From NCBI RefSeq assembly GCF_000430525.1, contig NZ_AUME01000007.1:1-64000 (forward strand): DNA of 64,000 nucleotides, in the 5' to 3' direction. This document shows positions 44,448 through 53,296 of the stretch, in pieces. Position numbers and translations under genes: made by a program. This DNA comes from Prevotella corporis DSM 18810 = JCM 8529 (GTDB lineage Bacteria > Bacteroidota > Bacteroidia > Bacteroidales > Bacteroidaceae). Numbering within the stretch: position 1 is the first letter of the stretch; every line of letters starts with the position of its first letter. A model generated the notes under the pieces. It was not told the origin of the DNA, did not search any database, and saw only the letters and a program-made list of their open reading frames with translations.

Positions 44448-46070
44448 ATGATTAAAAGATTTTACATTTTCTTGGTTGCGTTGCTGTCGATAACGGTAAT
44501 GCAAGCACAAAGTTTCAGAGAACAAAAAACGCCTTGTGTGCAGACAAATAAAGCTCCGGTGGATTACACCAATGGTGTTTTCATCGTAAACGAGGACTGG
44601 TTCGGTCATCAGAATTCAACGCTTAACTTCATTAGCAACGATGGAGAATGGACTTACCGTGTCATTCAGAAAGAAAATCCAGGCAAGGAGTTGGGAGCAA
44701 CAGCGCAGTATGGTACCATCTACGGAGATAAATTCTACATCATCTCGAAGCAGGAGAAAGATCCAGGTGCATCAATTGTGGGTGGTCGTTTGACTATTGC
44801 CGATGCCAAGACCCTGAAGATGGAGAAGCAACTGACCACGTTTGCAACCAACAGCGAAGGCAAGAGCATTGCCGACGGTCGTTCGTTCCTTGGCGTTGAT
44901 GAAACCAAGGCATACATTGGTACAACCAACGGTATTTATATCTTGGATTTAACCACCAATGAAATCAAAGGACAAATCAGCGGTGCCGAAGGCAGTGCCA
45001 CCGACCTTTATTCCGGGCAGATTGGCAACATGGTTCGCGTTGACAACAAAGTATATGCCGTACATCAAACCAAAGGCTTGATTGTCATCGATGCAATTAC
45101 AGACAAGGTAAGGAAGGTGATTCCGGCAGAGGAAGGCTGGGGCTTCGGCTCTGTGGTTCTTTCCAAAGACGGAAACTTGTGGCTCAGTCTTGCAGATAAA
45201 AATGGAAGCGGTAAGGCCGACACACGCATTGTTAAGCTGGATCCGAAATCACACAAGAAAGAAGTTATCACCCTTCCGAAAGGTACGTTCGGCCCTGCCA
45301 ACTCTTGGTATGCGTGGACTCCTGACGGCTTCTGCGCAAGCACACAGCAGAACGTTCTTTATTGGAATGGTGGCGAAAGCAGCTGGTTCAGCAACAAGAC
45401 CATCTTCAAGTACGACATCGACAAGAAGGAATGTACTAAATTTATCGCAATCGATGACCCATGGAAACTCTACGGCTGCTCCATGCGTGTACACCCCGTT
45501 ACAGACGAATTGTACGTCAGCCTGTATCAAGACTTCGGTAACCAAAGCTATACGTTGAGAAAATATGACACAACCGGTACCATCATCAAAGAATACCCAA
45601 TGATTGCCAACTACTGGTTCCCGTCATTGCCCGTATTCCCCGACAACTTTGCTCCTACTGCAAAAGACCTTGGTGTCATTCCTGTTAGCAATACAAAGAG
45701 AACAAACATCAAGTTGGATGATTTTGTTGAAGACAAAGACAACTTGCCAGCTTCTATCATCATGACAGTGAAAGAAATTAGCGATGCCGATCTCTTTGAT
45801 GCCAAGATTGTTAATGGTTATTTGTCTATCAATCCTTTGGTTGAACCTGAAGGCGAGCAGACAGTTACAATCAAGATTAACAGCAATGGCAAGATCATTG
45901 AAAAGGTGGTTACCATAGAGTTTATGACCAATGAAGCACTCGGTGTTAACGAAATTGAAACTGAAAACGAAACGAAAGAGAAGGTAATCTACGACCTGCA
46001 GGGCCGTCGTGTGAAGAATCCACAGCATGGCATCTACATTGTAAACGGCAAGAAAGTTGTTTTCAAATAA
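44448..46070 (+). CDS. DUF5074-like propeller protein with T9SS-like tail, paralogue 2
   Basis: The 540-residue protein has a signal ending near MQAQ. It aligns along most of its length with the protein at 41449: GVFIVNEDWFGHQNSTLNFI, WTYRVIQKENPGKELGATAQ, WYAWTPDGFCASTQQNVLYW and NYWFPSLPVFPDNFAPTAKD all have close counterparts. The tail YDLQGRRVKNPQHGIYIVNG then KKVVFK is a textbook example of the Prevotella form. It is the last gene before a strong terminator. Function inferred as cobalamin or corrinoid binding at the surface. Confidence 0.75.
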   Translation: MIKRFYIFLVALLSITVMQAQSFREQKTPCVQTNKAPVDYTNGVFIVNEDWFGHQNSTLNFISNDGEWTYRVIQKENPGKELGATAQYGTIYGDKFYIISKQEKDPGASIVGGRLTIADAKTLKMEKQLTTFATNSEGKSIADGRSFLGVDETKAYIGTTNGIYILDLTTNEIKGQISGAEGSATDLYSGQIGNMVRVDNKVYAVHQTKGLIVIDAITDKVRKVIPAEEGWGFGSVVLSKDGNLWLSLADKNGSGKADTRIVKLDPKSHKKEVITLPKGTFGPANSWYAWTPDGFCASTQQNVLYWNGGESSWFSNKTIFKYDIDKKECTKFIAIDDPWKLYGCSMRVHPVTDELYVSLYQDFGNQSYTLRKYDTTGTIIKEYPMIANYWFPSLPVFPDNFAPTAKDLGVIPVSNTKRTNIKLDDFVEDKDNLPASIIMTVKEISDADLFDAKIVNGYLSINPLVEPEGEQTVTIKINSNGKIIEKVVTIEFMTNEALGVNEIETENETKEKVIYDLQGRRVKNPQHGIYIVNGKKVVFK

Positions 46071-46142
46071 TGAATAATCTCACACCCGCCAATCGGTTTC
46101 ACAATCCATGAGAACCGGTTGCGCAGTGTGTAACCGAAATAG

Positions 46143-46184
46143 AAAAGGCAGCGACCCATTGACAAAGGTCGCTGCCTTTTCATT
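46143..46184 (+). terminator. Terminator of the cobalamin operon
   Basis: AAAAGGCAGCGACC (46143-46156) and GGTCGCTGCCTTTT (46167-46180) form a perfect 14-bp stem with a 10-nt loop and a T-run, 73 bp after the last stop codon. Confidence 0.92.
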
Positions 46185-46370
46185 TTTGAAACAGCGAGTG
46201 CCCTGCACCCACAGAAAAAAGAATCGTTTGCCGGAGGATTTCTGATTCCGAACCATCGGGCATTAGATACCGAAAACCGCCTCGTCATCACCATGAAATA
46301 ACATGACAAAAAAGGGACCAAAACACTCTTTGCAACCTATTGATAATCAGGGTGATACAAATTGTGATTT

Positions 46371-46458
46371 AAAAGGTTAGCTTTTGCACTCCAAAAGGTA
46401 AGCATTTACGACGCAGAAGGTAAGCTTTTAAAAAGTGAAAGGTAAGCTTTCAGAATGA
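46371..46458. repeat. 22-bp dyad-repeat array E (4 units, all same orientation)
   Basis: Units begin at 46371, 46393, 46415 and 46437. Cores: AAAAGGTTAGCTTTTG, AAAAGGTAAGCATTTACG, AGAAGGTAAGCTTTT and GAAAGGTAAGCTTTC. The spacers between cores vary in sequence but not in length. It lies after the cobalamin-operon terminator and before the promoter of the next gene. No gene is visible in 46185-46564. Confidence 0.75.
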
Positions 46459-46540
46459 AAAACAAGCGAAAAGATTGTGGCAATTAATTTTGAGCATCTA
46501 CTTATTACGCAATATTACGCTGACTTTGGATTATTTTTCA

Positions 46541-46548
46541 TACATTTG
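46541..46548 (+). promoter_or_regulatory. Candidate promoter -7 element for the glycosyltransferase gene
   Basis: TACATTTG lies 16 bp before the chosen ATG at 46565, giving a very short leader. No -33 TTG at standard spacing. Its position is a further reason to prefer the 46565 start over the open frame that begins at 46475. Confidence 0.4.
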
Positions 46549-46564
46549 CAGTACATTATCACCT

Positions 46565-47521
46565 ATGGCAAACAACAATTTCAAGACCGTATCGGTAATC
46601 GTCTGCACATATAACGGTGCCAAATACCTGAAAGAACAGGTAGATTCCATCATCGGGCAGACCTACCCCATTCGGGAAATCATCATACAAGACGATGGCT
46701 CGACCGATGAAACCGTGGCAATGGCACAGGCTTACAAGGCAGAGTACCCAAATGTTCAGGTGTTCAGCAACACAAAGAACATGGGCTTCAATGCCAATTT
46801 CGAGACAGCCGCCCGACGAGCCACGTCCGACTTCATTGCCATTGCCGACCAAGACGACATCTGGTATCCGACGAAAATAGAGAAACAGGTGGCTGCCATT
46901 GGCGACAAGGACATCTGCTTCTGCTGCCATCACAGAGGCAAATCACCCGAAAAGTCGGTCTATGTTACCCCACAATACAGCCTTGAGGCACTCCTCTTCA
47001 CGGGATTTGCCGGACACACGATGCTCCTGCGCCGCGAGTTTGCCCACAATCATGCCAACTGGATAAGCTACATCCACTACGACTGGTCGCTGGCCATCAA
47101 TGCTCAGCTGCAAAGAGGCATCGTGCGCATCGACGAACCACTGAACTGGCACCGCTCCCACTCGGAATCCGCCATAGCACAGGAGAACAAATCGCACGGA
47201 ATAGACAACAGCCGGATGTCGAAAACGGAACCTTACACAAAGGGCTATGCCAACTATCGGCAACTGCAAGGAAAACGCAACTGGCAAAAGCTCTATCAAT
47301 ACATCTGCGAAAGAAGCACAACAACACAGCCGTTGGCTCACCGCATGGCGGGACTGATGCTAAGAAAAGACTTGTGGGCACTCGTGCAACTGTGCCTCAT
47401 CTGCGCACGGCACCGCGACAGCATCTATTACAACGGGAACGCAAAAGGACTCATGGGCTGGATTCGCGGATTCTTCTATCCGCTCATCTTCACCTATCAC
47501 AACGTGCAGTACGACTTGTGA
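46565..47521 (+). CDS. Family 2 glycosyltransferase (rhamnosyltransferase-like)
   Basis: ATG 46565 starts the conserved domain directly (MANNNFKTVSVIVCTYNGAK); the upstream extension to 46475 runs through the promoter. The 318-residue protein has IIIQDDGSTDETVAMAQAYK, FIAIADQDDIWYPTKIEKQV (the metal-binding ADQDDIW motif common in rhamnosyltransferases) and a C-terminal acceptor region. It should transfer a sugar to a surface polysaccharide. Followed after 35 bp by the cytidylyltransferase gene. Confidence 0.85.
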   Translation: MANNNFKTVSVIVCTYNGAKYLKEQVDSIIGQTYPIREIIIQDDGSTDETVAMAQAYKAEYPNVQVFSNTKNMGFNANFETAARRATSDFIAIADQDDIWYPTKIEKQVAAIGDKDICFCCHHRGKSPEKSVYVTPQYSLEALLFTGFAGHTMLLRREFAHNHANWISYIHYDWSLAINAQLQRGIVRIDEPLNWHRSHSESAIAQENKSHGIDNSRMSKTEPYTKGYANYRQLQGKRNWQKLYQYICERSTTTQPLAHRMAGLMLRKDLWALVQLCLICARHRDSIYYNGNAKGLMGWIRGFFYPLIFTYHNVQYDL

Positions 47522-47556
47522 AACAGAAATCATCGACAACCAACAAAACGAACAAT

Positions 47557-48276
47557 ATGAACATCGCATTATTAACCGCAGGCGGCACGGGCAACAGAAT
47601 GGGACAGGACATTCCCAAACAGTTCATGACAATAGACAACATCCCCGTCATCATCTACACGATGAAAGCTTTTCAGGAGCATCCGGAGATAGATGCCATG
47701 GCCGTGGTTTGCCTTCAGGGCTGGGAAGTGGTGCTGCAAGCCTATGCCAACCAATTCAACATAACGAAACTGAAATGGATTTTCAAAGGCGGCAACAGCA
47801 ACCAGCAGTCCATTCTCAACGGTTTGGAAGGCTTGAAAGCAAAAGGTTGCAAAGACGATGATATTGTCTTGGTACACGACGGCGTGCGTCCATTAGTGTC
47901 GGAGCGCATCATTTCCGAGAACATCGCCAAATGCCGGGAGTTCGGCTATGCCGTGACGGGACTCGTGTGCAAGGAAGCCATCATGGAAGTGAAGGGCGAT
48001 TGCCTGTCGAACATTTCCATACCGCGCGAGCGACTCATCCGAACGCAGACGCCACACACCTACCGACTGAAGACTTTACTCGATGCACACGCCGAAGCCA
48101 AGGCACAAGGCATAGAGAACACGGTGGCATCCTGCACCTTGTTGGGTGCATTGGGCATCGACGACCAGCACCTTGTCGCCGGTTCTGAGCGCAACGGACT
48201 GAAACTGACGCAGACGGAAGACGTTGAGTTGTTTAAGGCATTGAAAAATACGGATAAGGAATATTGGTTGAAATGA
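47557..48276 (+). CDS. IspD/TarI-family cytidylyltransferase (probably sugar-alcohol phosphate)
   Basis: ATG 47557 starts the domain (MNIALLTAGGTGNRMGQDIP, KQFMTIDNIPVIIYTMKAF); the longer open frame from 47374 overlaps the upstream gene. The 239-residue protein has VLVHDGVRPLVSE and the IRTQTPHTYRLKTLL segment. The QTPHTY variant and the presence of a bona fide ispD at 19025 point to the TarI-like branch, which makes CDP-ribitol or a similar CDP-polyol. It overlaps the next gene by 4 bp (ATGA), an SDR epimerase, which fits a nucleotide-sugar or polyol pathway for a surface glycan. Confidence 0.8.
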   Translation: MNIALLTAGGTGNRMGQDIPKQFMTIDNIPVIIYTMKAFQEHPEIDAMAVVCLQGWEVVLQAYANQFNITKLKWIFKGGNSNQQSILNGLEGLKAKGCKDDDIVLVHDGVRPLVSERIISENIAKCREFGYAVTGLVCKEAIMEVKGDCLSNISIPRERLIRTQTPHTYRLKTLLDAHAEAKAQGIENTVASCTLLGALGIDDQHLVAGSERNGLKLTQTEDVELFKALKNTDKEYWLK

Positions 48277-49304
48277 CAAGCGACTACCGACATCAATTGG
48301 AGCATGTGGCCAAGACTGATTTGCCTTGGCAGTTGCTCGACGGAGCAAACATCCTCGTCACAGGGGCAACCGGGCTCATCGGAGGATGTATTGTCGATGT
48401 GCTCATGTGCCGTACCACTGGTGACTTCCACGTTTATGCGGCTGGCAGAAATGAGGCAAGGGCGCAAAAAAGATTTGCCAACTACTGGCACTCTCCCCGA
48501 TTCCACTTCCTCGCCTTCGACGTCACCAAGGAACTGGATACCGACATCGATTTTCATTTCATCATCGACGCGGCAAGCGGTGCCTCGCCAAGCGCCTATG
48601 CCTCCGACCCTGTAGGCGTAATGAAAGCCAACTTTTACGGAGTCAACAATCTGCTTTGCTACGGCAGCAGTCACGGACTGCGCAAGTTTGTGTTCGTCTC
48701 ATCGGGCGAAATCTATGGCGAGGGCGACGGCAGCCCATTCACCGAAGACTATAGCGGCTATGTAAACACGGCAACACTGCGCGCCTGCTACCCGTCGTCG
48801 AAGCGTGCAGCCGAGACGCTCTGCGTCTGCTATGCCCATCAGTACGGTTTGGATGTGAGCATAGCCCGTCCGTCGCACGTCTATGGCCCTTATTTCACCG
48901 AAAACGACAACCGTGTCTATGCCCAGTTCATCCGCAACGTATTGGCAGGCGACGACATTGTGATGAAGAGCAAGGGTGAACAGTTCCGCTCATGGTGCTA
49001 TGTGGTCGATTGTGCTTCAGCCCTCCTCTATCTGCTGTTGAAGGGCGAGAACATGACTCCCTACAATATAGCCGACCCGCACTCAAACATCACCATACGA
49101 GAGTTGGCTGAAACCATTGCGTCAATTAATGGAAAGAAAGTGGTTTTCGACATTCCTGACAAGCGGGAGAAGTCGGGCTTCTCAATCATCAAGAAGGCAA
49201 CGTTCGACACCTCACGGCTTCAGGCATTGGGCTGGACCATAGAGGGGAGCATAAAAGACAAGCTGCGGTTCACCATAGAGGAGCAGAAGCACAACGGCCT
49301 TTAG
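48273..49304 (+). CDS. NAD-dependent epimerase/dehydratase (extended SDR)
   Basis: ATG 48273 is coupled to the upstream stop (ATGA); a TTG at 48264 is less likely. The 343-residue protein has the Rossmann motif ILVTGATGLIGGCIVDVLMC, the conserved VFVSSGEIYGEGDG segment and the catalytic Tyr-x3-Lys in ACYPSSKRAAETLC. Substrate-side residues follow (ARPSHVYGPYF). Expected to modify a nucleotide-linked sugar. Its partner is the TarI-like protein; together they may supply a donor to the glycosyltransferase at 46565. Confidence 0.85.
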   Translation: MTSDYRHQLEHVAKTDLPWQLLDGANILVTGATGLIGGCIVDVLMCRTTGDFHVYAAGRNEARAQKRFANYWHSPRFHFLAFDVTKELDTDIDFHFIIDAASGASPSAYASDPVGVMKANFYGVNNLLCYGSSHGLRKFVFVSSGEIYGEGDGSPFTEDYSGYVNTATLRACYPSSKRAAETLCVCYAHQYGLDVSIARPSHVYGPYFTENDNRVYAQFIRNVLAGDDIVMKSKGEQFRSWCYVVDCASALLYLLLKGENMTPYNIADPHSNITIRELAETIASINGKKVVFDIPDKREKSGFSIIKKATFDTSRLQALGWTIEGSIKDKLRFTIEEQKHNGL

Positions 49305-49443
49305 CCCTTTGCGTGATTTTGCGTCATCGTCGGCTTGCCCCGCACAATGGTTGGTCAGTTGGCGGGGCGATGAAGTCGGGATCGTTGTTCTTCTGTTTTT
49401 GTAAATATTTTTCAGAATCGCATGGTAATGACTTTGCCATCGC

Positions 49444-49531
49444 ATGCCAATAGTTCATCTTTCGCATTGCAATAGGTCACCTTTCGTATGCCAATAGATC
49501 ATCATTCGCATACCAATAGCTCACCCTTCGC
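49444..49531. repeat. 22-bp dyad-repeat array F (4 units, most regular)
   Basis: Units start at 49444, 49466, 49488 and 49510. Each has the form AT.CCAATAGnTCAnC.TTCGC (20 of 22 positions shown), so here both the core and the spacer are conserved. The array lies between the 3' ends of convergent genes (SDR epimerase and licD). Apart from it and the terminator at 49735, the 443-bp interval 49305-49747 holds no gene I can support. Confidence 0.8.
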
Positions 49532-49734
49532 CAAAGAAAGCACAACGCACTAATTACAAACCACTTACAAAGCATTGGATAAAAGACTTATTTGTAAAGA
49601 TTTTTCACCCAGCCACGGTGTTCGTCGGCTCAACGAATCAGTGTGGTTCGTTGCGTGGCGATGATACAAAAATAGTGTGCGGCAGACACAGGGCTGACCG
49701 ATTCTTTCGACAAGGGAATGGAAAGCAAACAAAA

Positions 49735-49760
49735 AAAGTCCCTATTGCTATAGGAACTTT
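49735..49760 (-). terminator. Terminator after licD
   Basis: AAAGTCCCTAT (49735-49745) pairs with ATAGGAACTTT (49750-49760) with one mismatched pair; the minus strand continues into seven T. It overlaps the last codons of licD. Confidence 0.75.
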
Positions 49761-50578
49761 ATTGTAACTTGATGGCGGTTTCGCTTGTCTCTGGGTGGCA
49801 ATGCCATGTAATCGCCATAAATTATCTTGCAGAAGTCTGCTGGTTGGGCCGGCCCGTTGTATTCCTTTCCCTCGAACGAGATGGGCTTGTAGGGCCTTAC
49901 AACTTCGACGGGAAAGCGCTCATAGAACCATGTGCCATAGGTGTGCATGAATTTTCCACGCTTGCCAAACAGATGGCCGATGAAACGGAATACGGGAAAT
50001 ACGCATTTTTCGAGAATTTTGTAACTCCATCTGGCCAGCAACGGGTGGTGCGGGGCTATGTCGAGATTGACTTTCACCGCCAATTTGCCGGCTATGCGCT
50101 GCAAACCTGACAGAATGCGGTCCTCATAGGGAAAGATATCAATGTGGAGTCCTCTGTATCTCATGTTCTCCAATGCCCTTCTGTCGCGCGATTGCTCATC
50201 CTCGGTACTGACATGCTCGCTCTTCAGATCACGAAAACTTGCCCAAAACTTCAGATAACCCTCATCGGTGGTGTTGTCCTGAAGCAGGTATTGAGGATGA
50301 GGATGTTGCTTCAGATAGTCGCAGAATCGCTTGTAGTCTTTCTGACTGACCACGATATCGACATCGTCGTCCCAAGGAATGAAGCCCCCATGACGCAAAG
50401 CGCCCAACACATTCCCACCATCCAATCGCCAACTCACATTGGCCTTGCCAGCAGCCTCAGCCAAATAATCGAGCATATCGAGCATACGCAGTTGCGCACG
50501 CCTAAGCACCGAGCCGTCGGGGTTATAGTCGCGTCGTAGGGTCTCTTGGGTTTCGCCAGTATTGAAGGTCGTTGTCAT
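49748..50578 (-). CDS. LicD-family phosphotransferase
   Basis: The 276-residue protein has the LicD core: LRRAQLRMLDMLDYLAEAAG, then VSWRLDGGNVLGALRHGGFI and PWDDDVDIVVSQKDYKRF, with the DDDVD metal motif. A GLHIDIFPYED segment follows. LicD proteins transfer phosphocholine or related phospho-polyols to surface glycans from CDP-activated donors. The TarI-like gene on the other side of the convergent intergenic region could make such a donor. It is the last gene in the rseP-dxr direction, 35 bp after rseP. Confidence 0.87.
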   Translation of the reverse strand: MTTTFNTGETQETLRRDYNPDGSVLRRAQLRMLDMLDYLAEAAGKANVSWRLDGGNVLGALRHGGFIPWDDDVDIVVSQKDYKRFCDYLKQHPHPQYLLQDNTTDEGYLKFWASFRDLKSEHVSTEDEQSRDRRALENMRYRGLHIDIFPYEDRILSGLQRIAGKLAVKVNLDIAPHHPLLARWSYKILEKCVFPVFRFIGHLFGKRGKFMHTYGTWFYERFPVEVVRPYKPISFEGKEYNGPAQPADFCKIIYGDYMALPPRDKRNRHQVTIKFL

Positions 50579-50613
50579 TCCTGTTTCCTTGTCGATTGCC
50601 GTACCATCTCACC

Positions 50614-52014
50614 CTACATCAATCCAATCCATCGCAACACATCGTTCAGATTGGCGACAATCATCAGTAAAATAAGAATGGTGATACCAGCATATTCAGC
50701 ACGTATCATGAACTTTTCGGACGGCTTACGACGTGTGATCATCTCATAGAGAAGGAATACCACGTGACCTCCATCGAGTGCTGGAATAGGAAGAATGTTC
50801 ATGAAAGCAAGGATAATGCTCAGGAAAGCCGTCATGTTCCAAAACATATACCAGTCCCAAAAAGGTGGGAACATCTTGCCAATGGAACCGAAACCTCCGA
50901 GACTCTTCGCCCCATCAGCCGAAGCGAGATAACGGAAGTTGCTCACATATCCGCGCAAGATATTCACTCCGTACTTCACTCCTGCGGGGAAACTGGCCAA
51001 AAACGAATAATTCTCCTGCGTTGGCTTGTAATAGTTGGCAAGGGTGCTTTGCAGTACGCCGAGTTTCATTTCAGGATTGAGCATCATTCTCACCGTGTCT
51101 ATCTTGTCAGTTCCGGCGCGTTGTACCGTCAGAACCACATTGCGCAGTGCCAAGGAGTCTTTACGGGTCTCCTTTACCGAAGCCACATCGCTCAAAACAC
51201 CCATCTGGTAATTCATCTCCGCCCACGTCTCAACTGGTTTTCCGTTGATAGATTTCAACAGATCGCCCTCCTTCAGGCCGGCTTTCTGCGCTGGTGAGCC
51301 ACCCATCACACTGTCAATGCGAGCCGGAATGTAGGGTTCGGCGAAAAGTGGACGGTTCTTTATCATCGACAACATATCCATATCGCCAGGCATGGCGATA
51401 CGTTTCTTCTTGCCGTTACGAAGCACATCGACATAGTTTGATTGGGCAATCTGACGGAAGAAATCGCCATTGACATTGGCATACTCGCGGAACGCTCCCT
51501 TGTCGGTGCCTATCATGACGTCCCTATCTTGGAATCCAAGGGCCTTTGCCTCATCGTTGAACACCATACCCATCGACATATCAGCCACCTTATAGTAGCT
51601 TTCGCCCCACGTAAACATGATCATGGAGTAGATGAAGAGCGCCAGCAGGAAATTCACCAGTACACCACCAATCATAATCAGCAAGCGCTGCCATGCCGGT
51701 TTTACACGAAACTCCCACGGCTCTGGGGCTTTCTTCATCTGTTCGGTGTCGAAACTCTCGTCGATCATTCCAGCAATCTTGCAATATCCACCCAAAGGCA
51801 GCCAGCCGATGCCATAGGTGGTGTCGTCTTTCTTGGGCTTCCACTTGAAAAGCATGCCGTTCCATTTGCCGATAGCTACATCGAAGAACACGAAAAATTT
51901 CTCTACTCTCACGCCGAAGAGCTTAGAGAAGAACATATGTCCACCCTCATGAAGGAGGACAAGCAAAGAGATTGCCAAAACAAACTGGAGCAATCTAATC
52001 AGAAATGTTTCCAT
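50614..52014 (-). CDS. rseP: RIP zinc metalloprotease RseP (site-2 protease)
   Basis: The 466-residue membrane protease has zinc motif HEGGH (residues 22-26) in the first transmembrane helix, two PDZ-like regions (one near VMGGSPAQKAGLKEGDLLKS) and the C-terminal FMNILPIPALDGGHVVFLLY with the second metal-ligand motif LDG. It cuts membrane-embedded anti-sigma factors and signal-peptide remnants. It lies next to dxr, an arrangement also known from many other bacteria. Confidence 0.93.
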   Translation of the reverse strand: METFLIRLLQFVLAISLLVLLHEGGHMFFSKLFGVRVEKFFVFFDVAIGKWNGMLFKWKPKKDDTTYGIGWLPLGGYCKIAGMIDESFDTEQMKKAPEPWEFRVKPAWQRLLIMIGGVLVNFLLALFIYSMIMFTWGESYYKVADMSMGMVFNDEAKALGFQDRDVMIGTDKGAFREYANVNGDFFRQIAQSNYVDVLRNGKKKRIAMPGDMDMLSMIKNRPLFAEPYIPARIDSVMGGSPAQKAGLKEGDLLKSINGKPVETWAEMNYQMGVLSDVASVKETRKDSLALRNVVLTVQRAGTDKIDTVRMMLNPEMKLGVLQSTLANYYKPTQENYSFLASFPAGVKYGVNILRGYVSNFRYLASADGAKSLGGFGSIGKMFPPFWDWYMFWNMTAFLSIILAFMNILPIPALDGGHVVFLLYEMITRRKPSEKFMIRAEYAGITILILLMIVANLNDVLRWIGLM

Positions 52015-52074
52015 TAATTATTGTCTATTCTTATGTTTTATTTATATTCTATTGATTACCTTGCCACTGTTCAA

Positions 52075-53235
52075 TTACCTCCCAGACATCAATTCCTGTG
52101 CCACTTTGCGTGATTCGGCATCGGTCTGCAGATAAACGTCAAGGTCAGGACTCTTGTCGAAGGACACTTTTGACATCGTTTTCTCGATGATTTCGCCCAT
52201 TTCGAGGAATGAGCACGCCCCGTTCCTGAAACCCTCGTTAACTATTTCGTTAGCCGCATTCAATATACACGGCATGTTTCCGCCCTTAGAGATGGCCTCA
52301 TAAGCCATGGCCAGACAGCGGAATTTTTCAGTATCAGGCTCAAAGAATTCCAACGGCTGGCGGAACAGGTCCAGACGGTCACCATTCAACGACAAACGCT
52401 TTGGGAACGAAAAGGCATACTGTATCGGCAGACGCATGTCGGGTACGCCCAACTGCGCCTTCACACCGCCATCGGCAAACTGTACCGCACTGTGGACAAT
52501 CGACTGTGGATGTATCAACACCTGAATCTTCTCTGCCGGCACGCCGAAGAGCCATTTCGCTTCTATCACCTCAAAGCCTTTGTTCATTAATGATGCCGAA
52601 TCGATGGTGATTTTCGCACCCATGTCCCACGTCGGATGCCTCAATGCATCGGCTGCGGTCACTGTCTGGAGCTGTTCGCTGGAGAAAAGGCGGAACGGAC
52701 CTCCCGAACAGGTGAGCAATATCTTCTCTATCTCGTTCTCATCCTCCCCCACAAGACTCTGGAAAATGGCACTATGCTCACTATCTACCGGTAATATCGG
52801 AGCATGATAGTCAAGCGCCAACTTGCAGATAAGTTCTCCAGCGACCACGAGCGTTTCCTTATTTGCCAGGCAAATCTTCTTTCTTGCCTTGATAGCATTG
52901 ATGGTTGGCTCCAAACCGGAGAACCCTACCATTGCCGCAAGTACCATATTGATGGGCTCTGCCTCAACTATCTGCTTCAGAGCGTCACTTCCGGCATAAA
53001 CTTTTATATCGGGTTGGTCCTCCAACTCCTTGGTAAGGGCTTCATAATGGTCGGCATTGGCAATCACAACTGCCGCCGGACGGAACTTGCGAGCTTGTGC
53101 GGCAAGTTCTCTCCAATGATTGTTGGCCGTCAGTGCATAAACCTCGTATAGGTCGGAGTGCTGCTCTATCACATCAAGAGCTTGCGTTCCGATACTTCCC
53201 GTTGAGCCAAGAATACATATTTGTTGCTTCATCAT
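52075..53235 (-). CDS. dxr: 1-deoxy-D-xylulose 5-phosphate reductoisomerase
   Basis: I start at ATG 53235 (MMKQQICILGSTGSIGTQAL) rather than the TTG at 53253, because the conserved Dxr sequence begins there. The 386-residue protein has the NADPH motif GSTGSIG, KKICLANKETLVVAGELI, PVDSEHSAIFQ (metal Asp and Glu) and LNAANEIVNEGF. It catalyses the committed step of the MEP pathway and is the fosmidomycin target. Confidence 0.95.
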   Translation of the reverse strand: MMKQQICILGSTGSIGTQALDVIEQHSDLYEVYALTANNHWRELAAQARKFRPAAVVIANADHYEALTKELEDQPDIKVYAGSDALKQIVEAEPINMVLAAMVGFSGLEPTINAIKARKKICLANKETLVVAGELICKLALDYHAPILPVDSEHSAIFQSLVGEDENEIEKILLTCSGGPFRLFSSEQLQTVTAADALRHPTWDMGAKITIDSASLMNKGFEVIEAKWLFGVPAEKIQVLIHPQSIVHSAVQFADGGVKAQLGVPDMRLPIQYAFSFPKRLSLNGDRLDLFRQPLEFFEPDTEKFRCLAMAYEAISKGGNMPCILNAANEIVNEGFRNGACSFLEMGEIIEKTMSKVSFDKSPDLDVYLQTDAESRKVAQELMSGR

Positions 53236-53296
53236 TCTATATTCACTGCTCAAAATCCATCATTTAGCACAACGGAGATTGAACGTTACATTAATA

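Noticed and set aside
46034-46321. Minus-strand ORF of 95 codons after the cobalamin operon
   Set aside because: It reads back through the operon terminator and the last codons of the 44448 gene.
47374-47556. N-terminal 61-residue extension of the cytidylyltransferase
   Set aside because: It overlaps the upstream glycosyltransferase gene, has an improbable His/Arg-rich composition, and the family domain begins exactly at ATG 47557.
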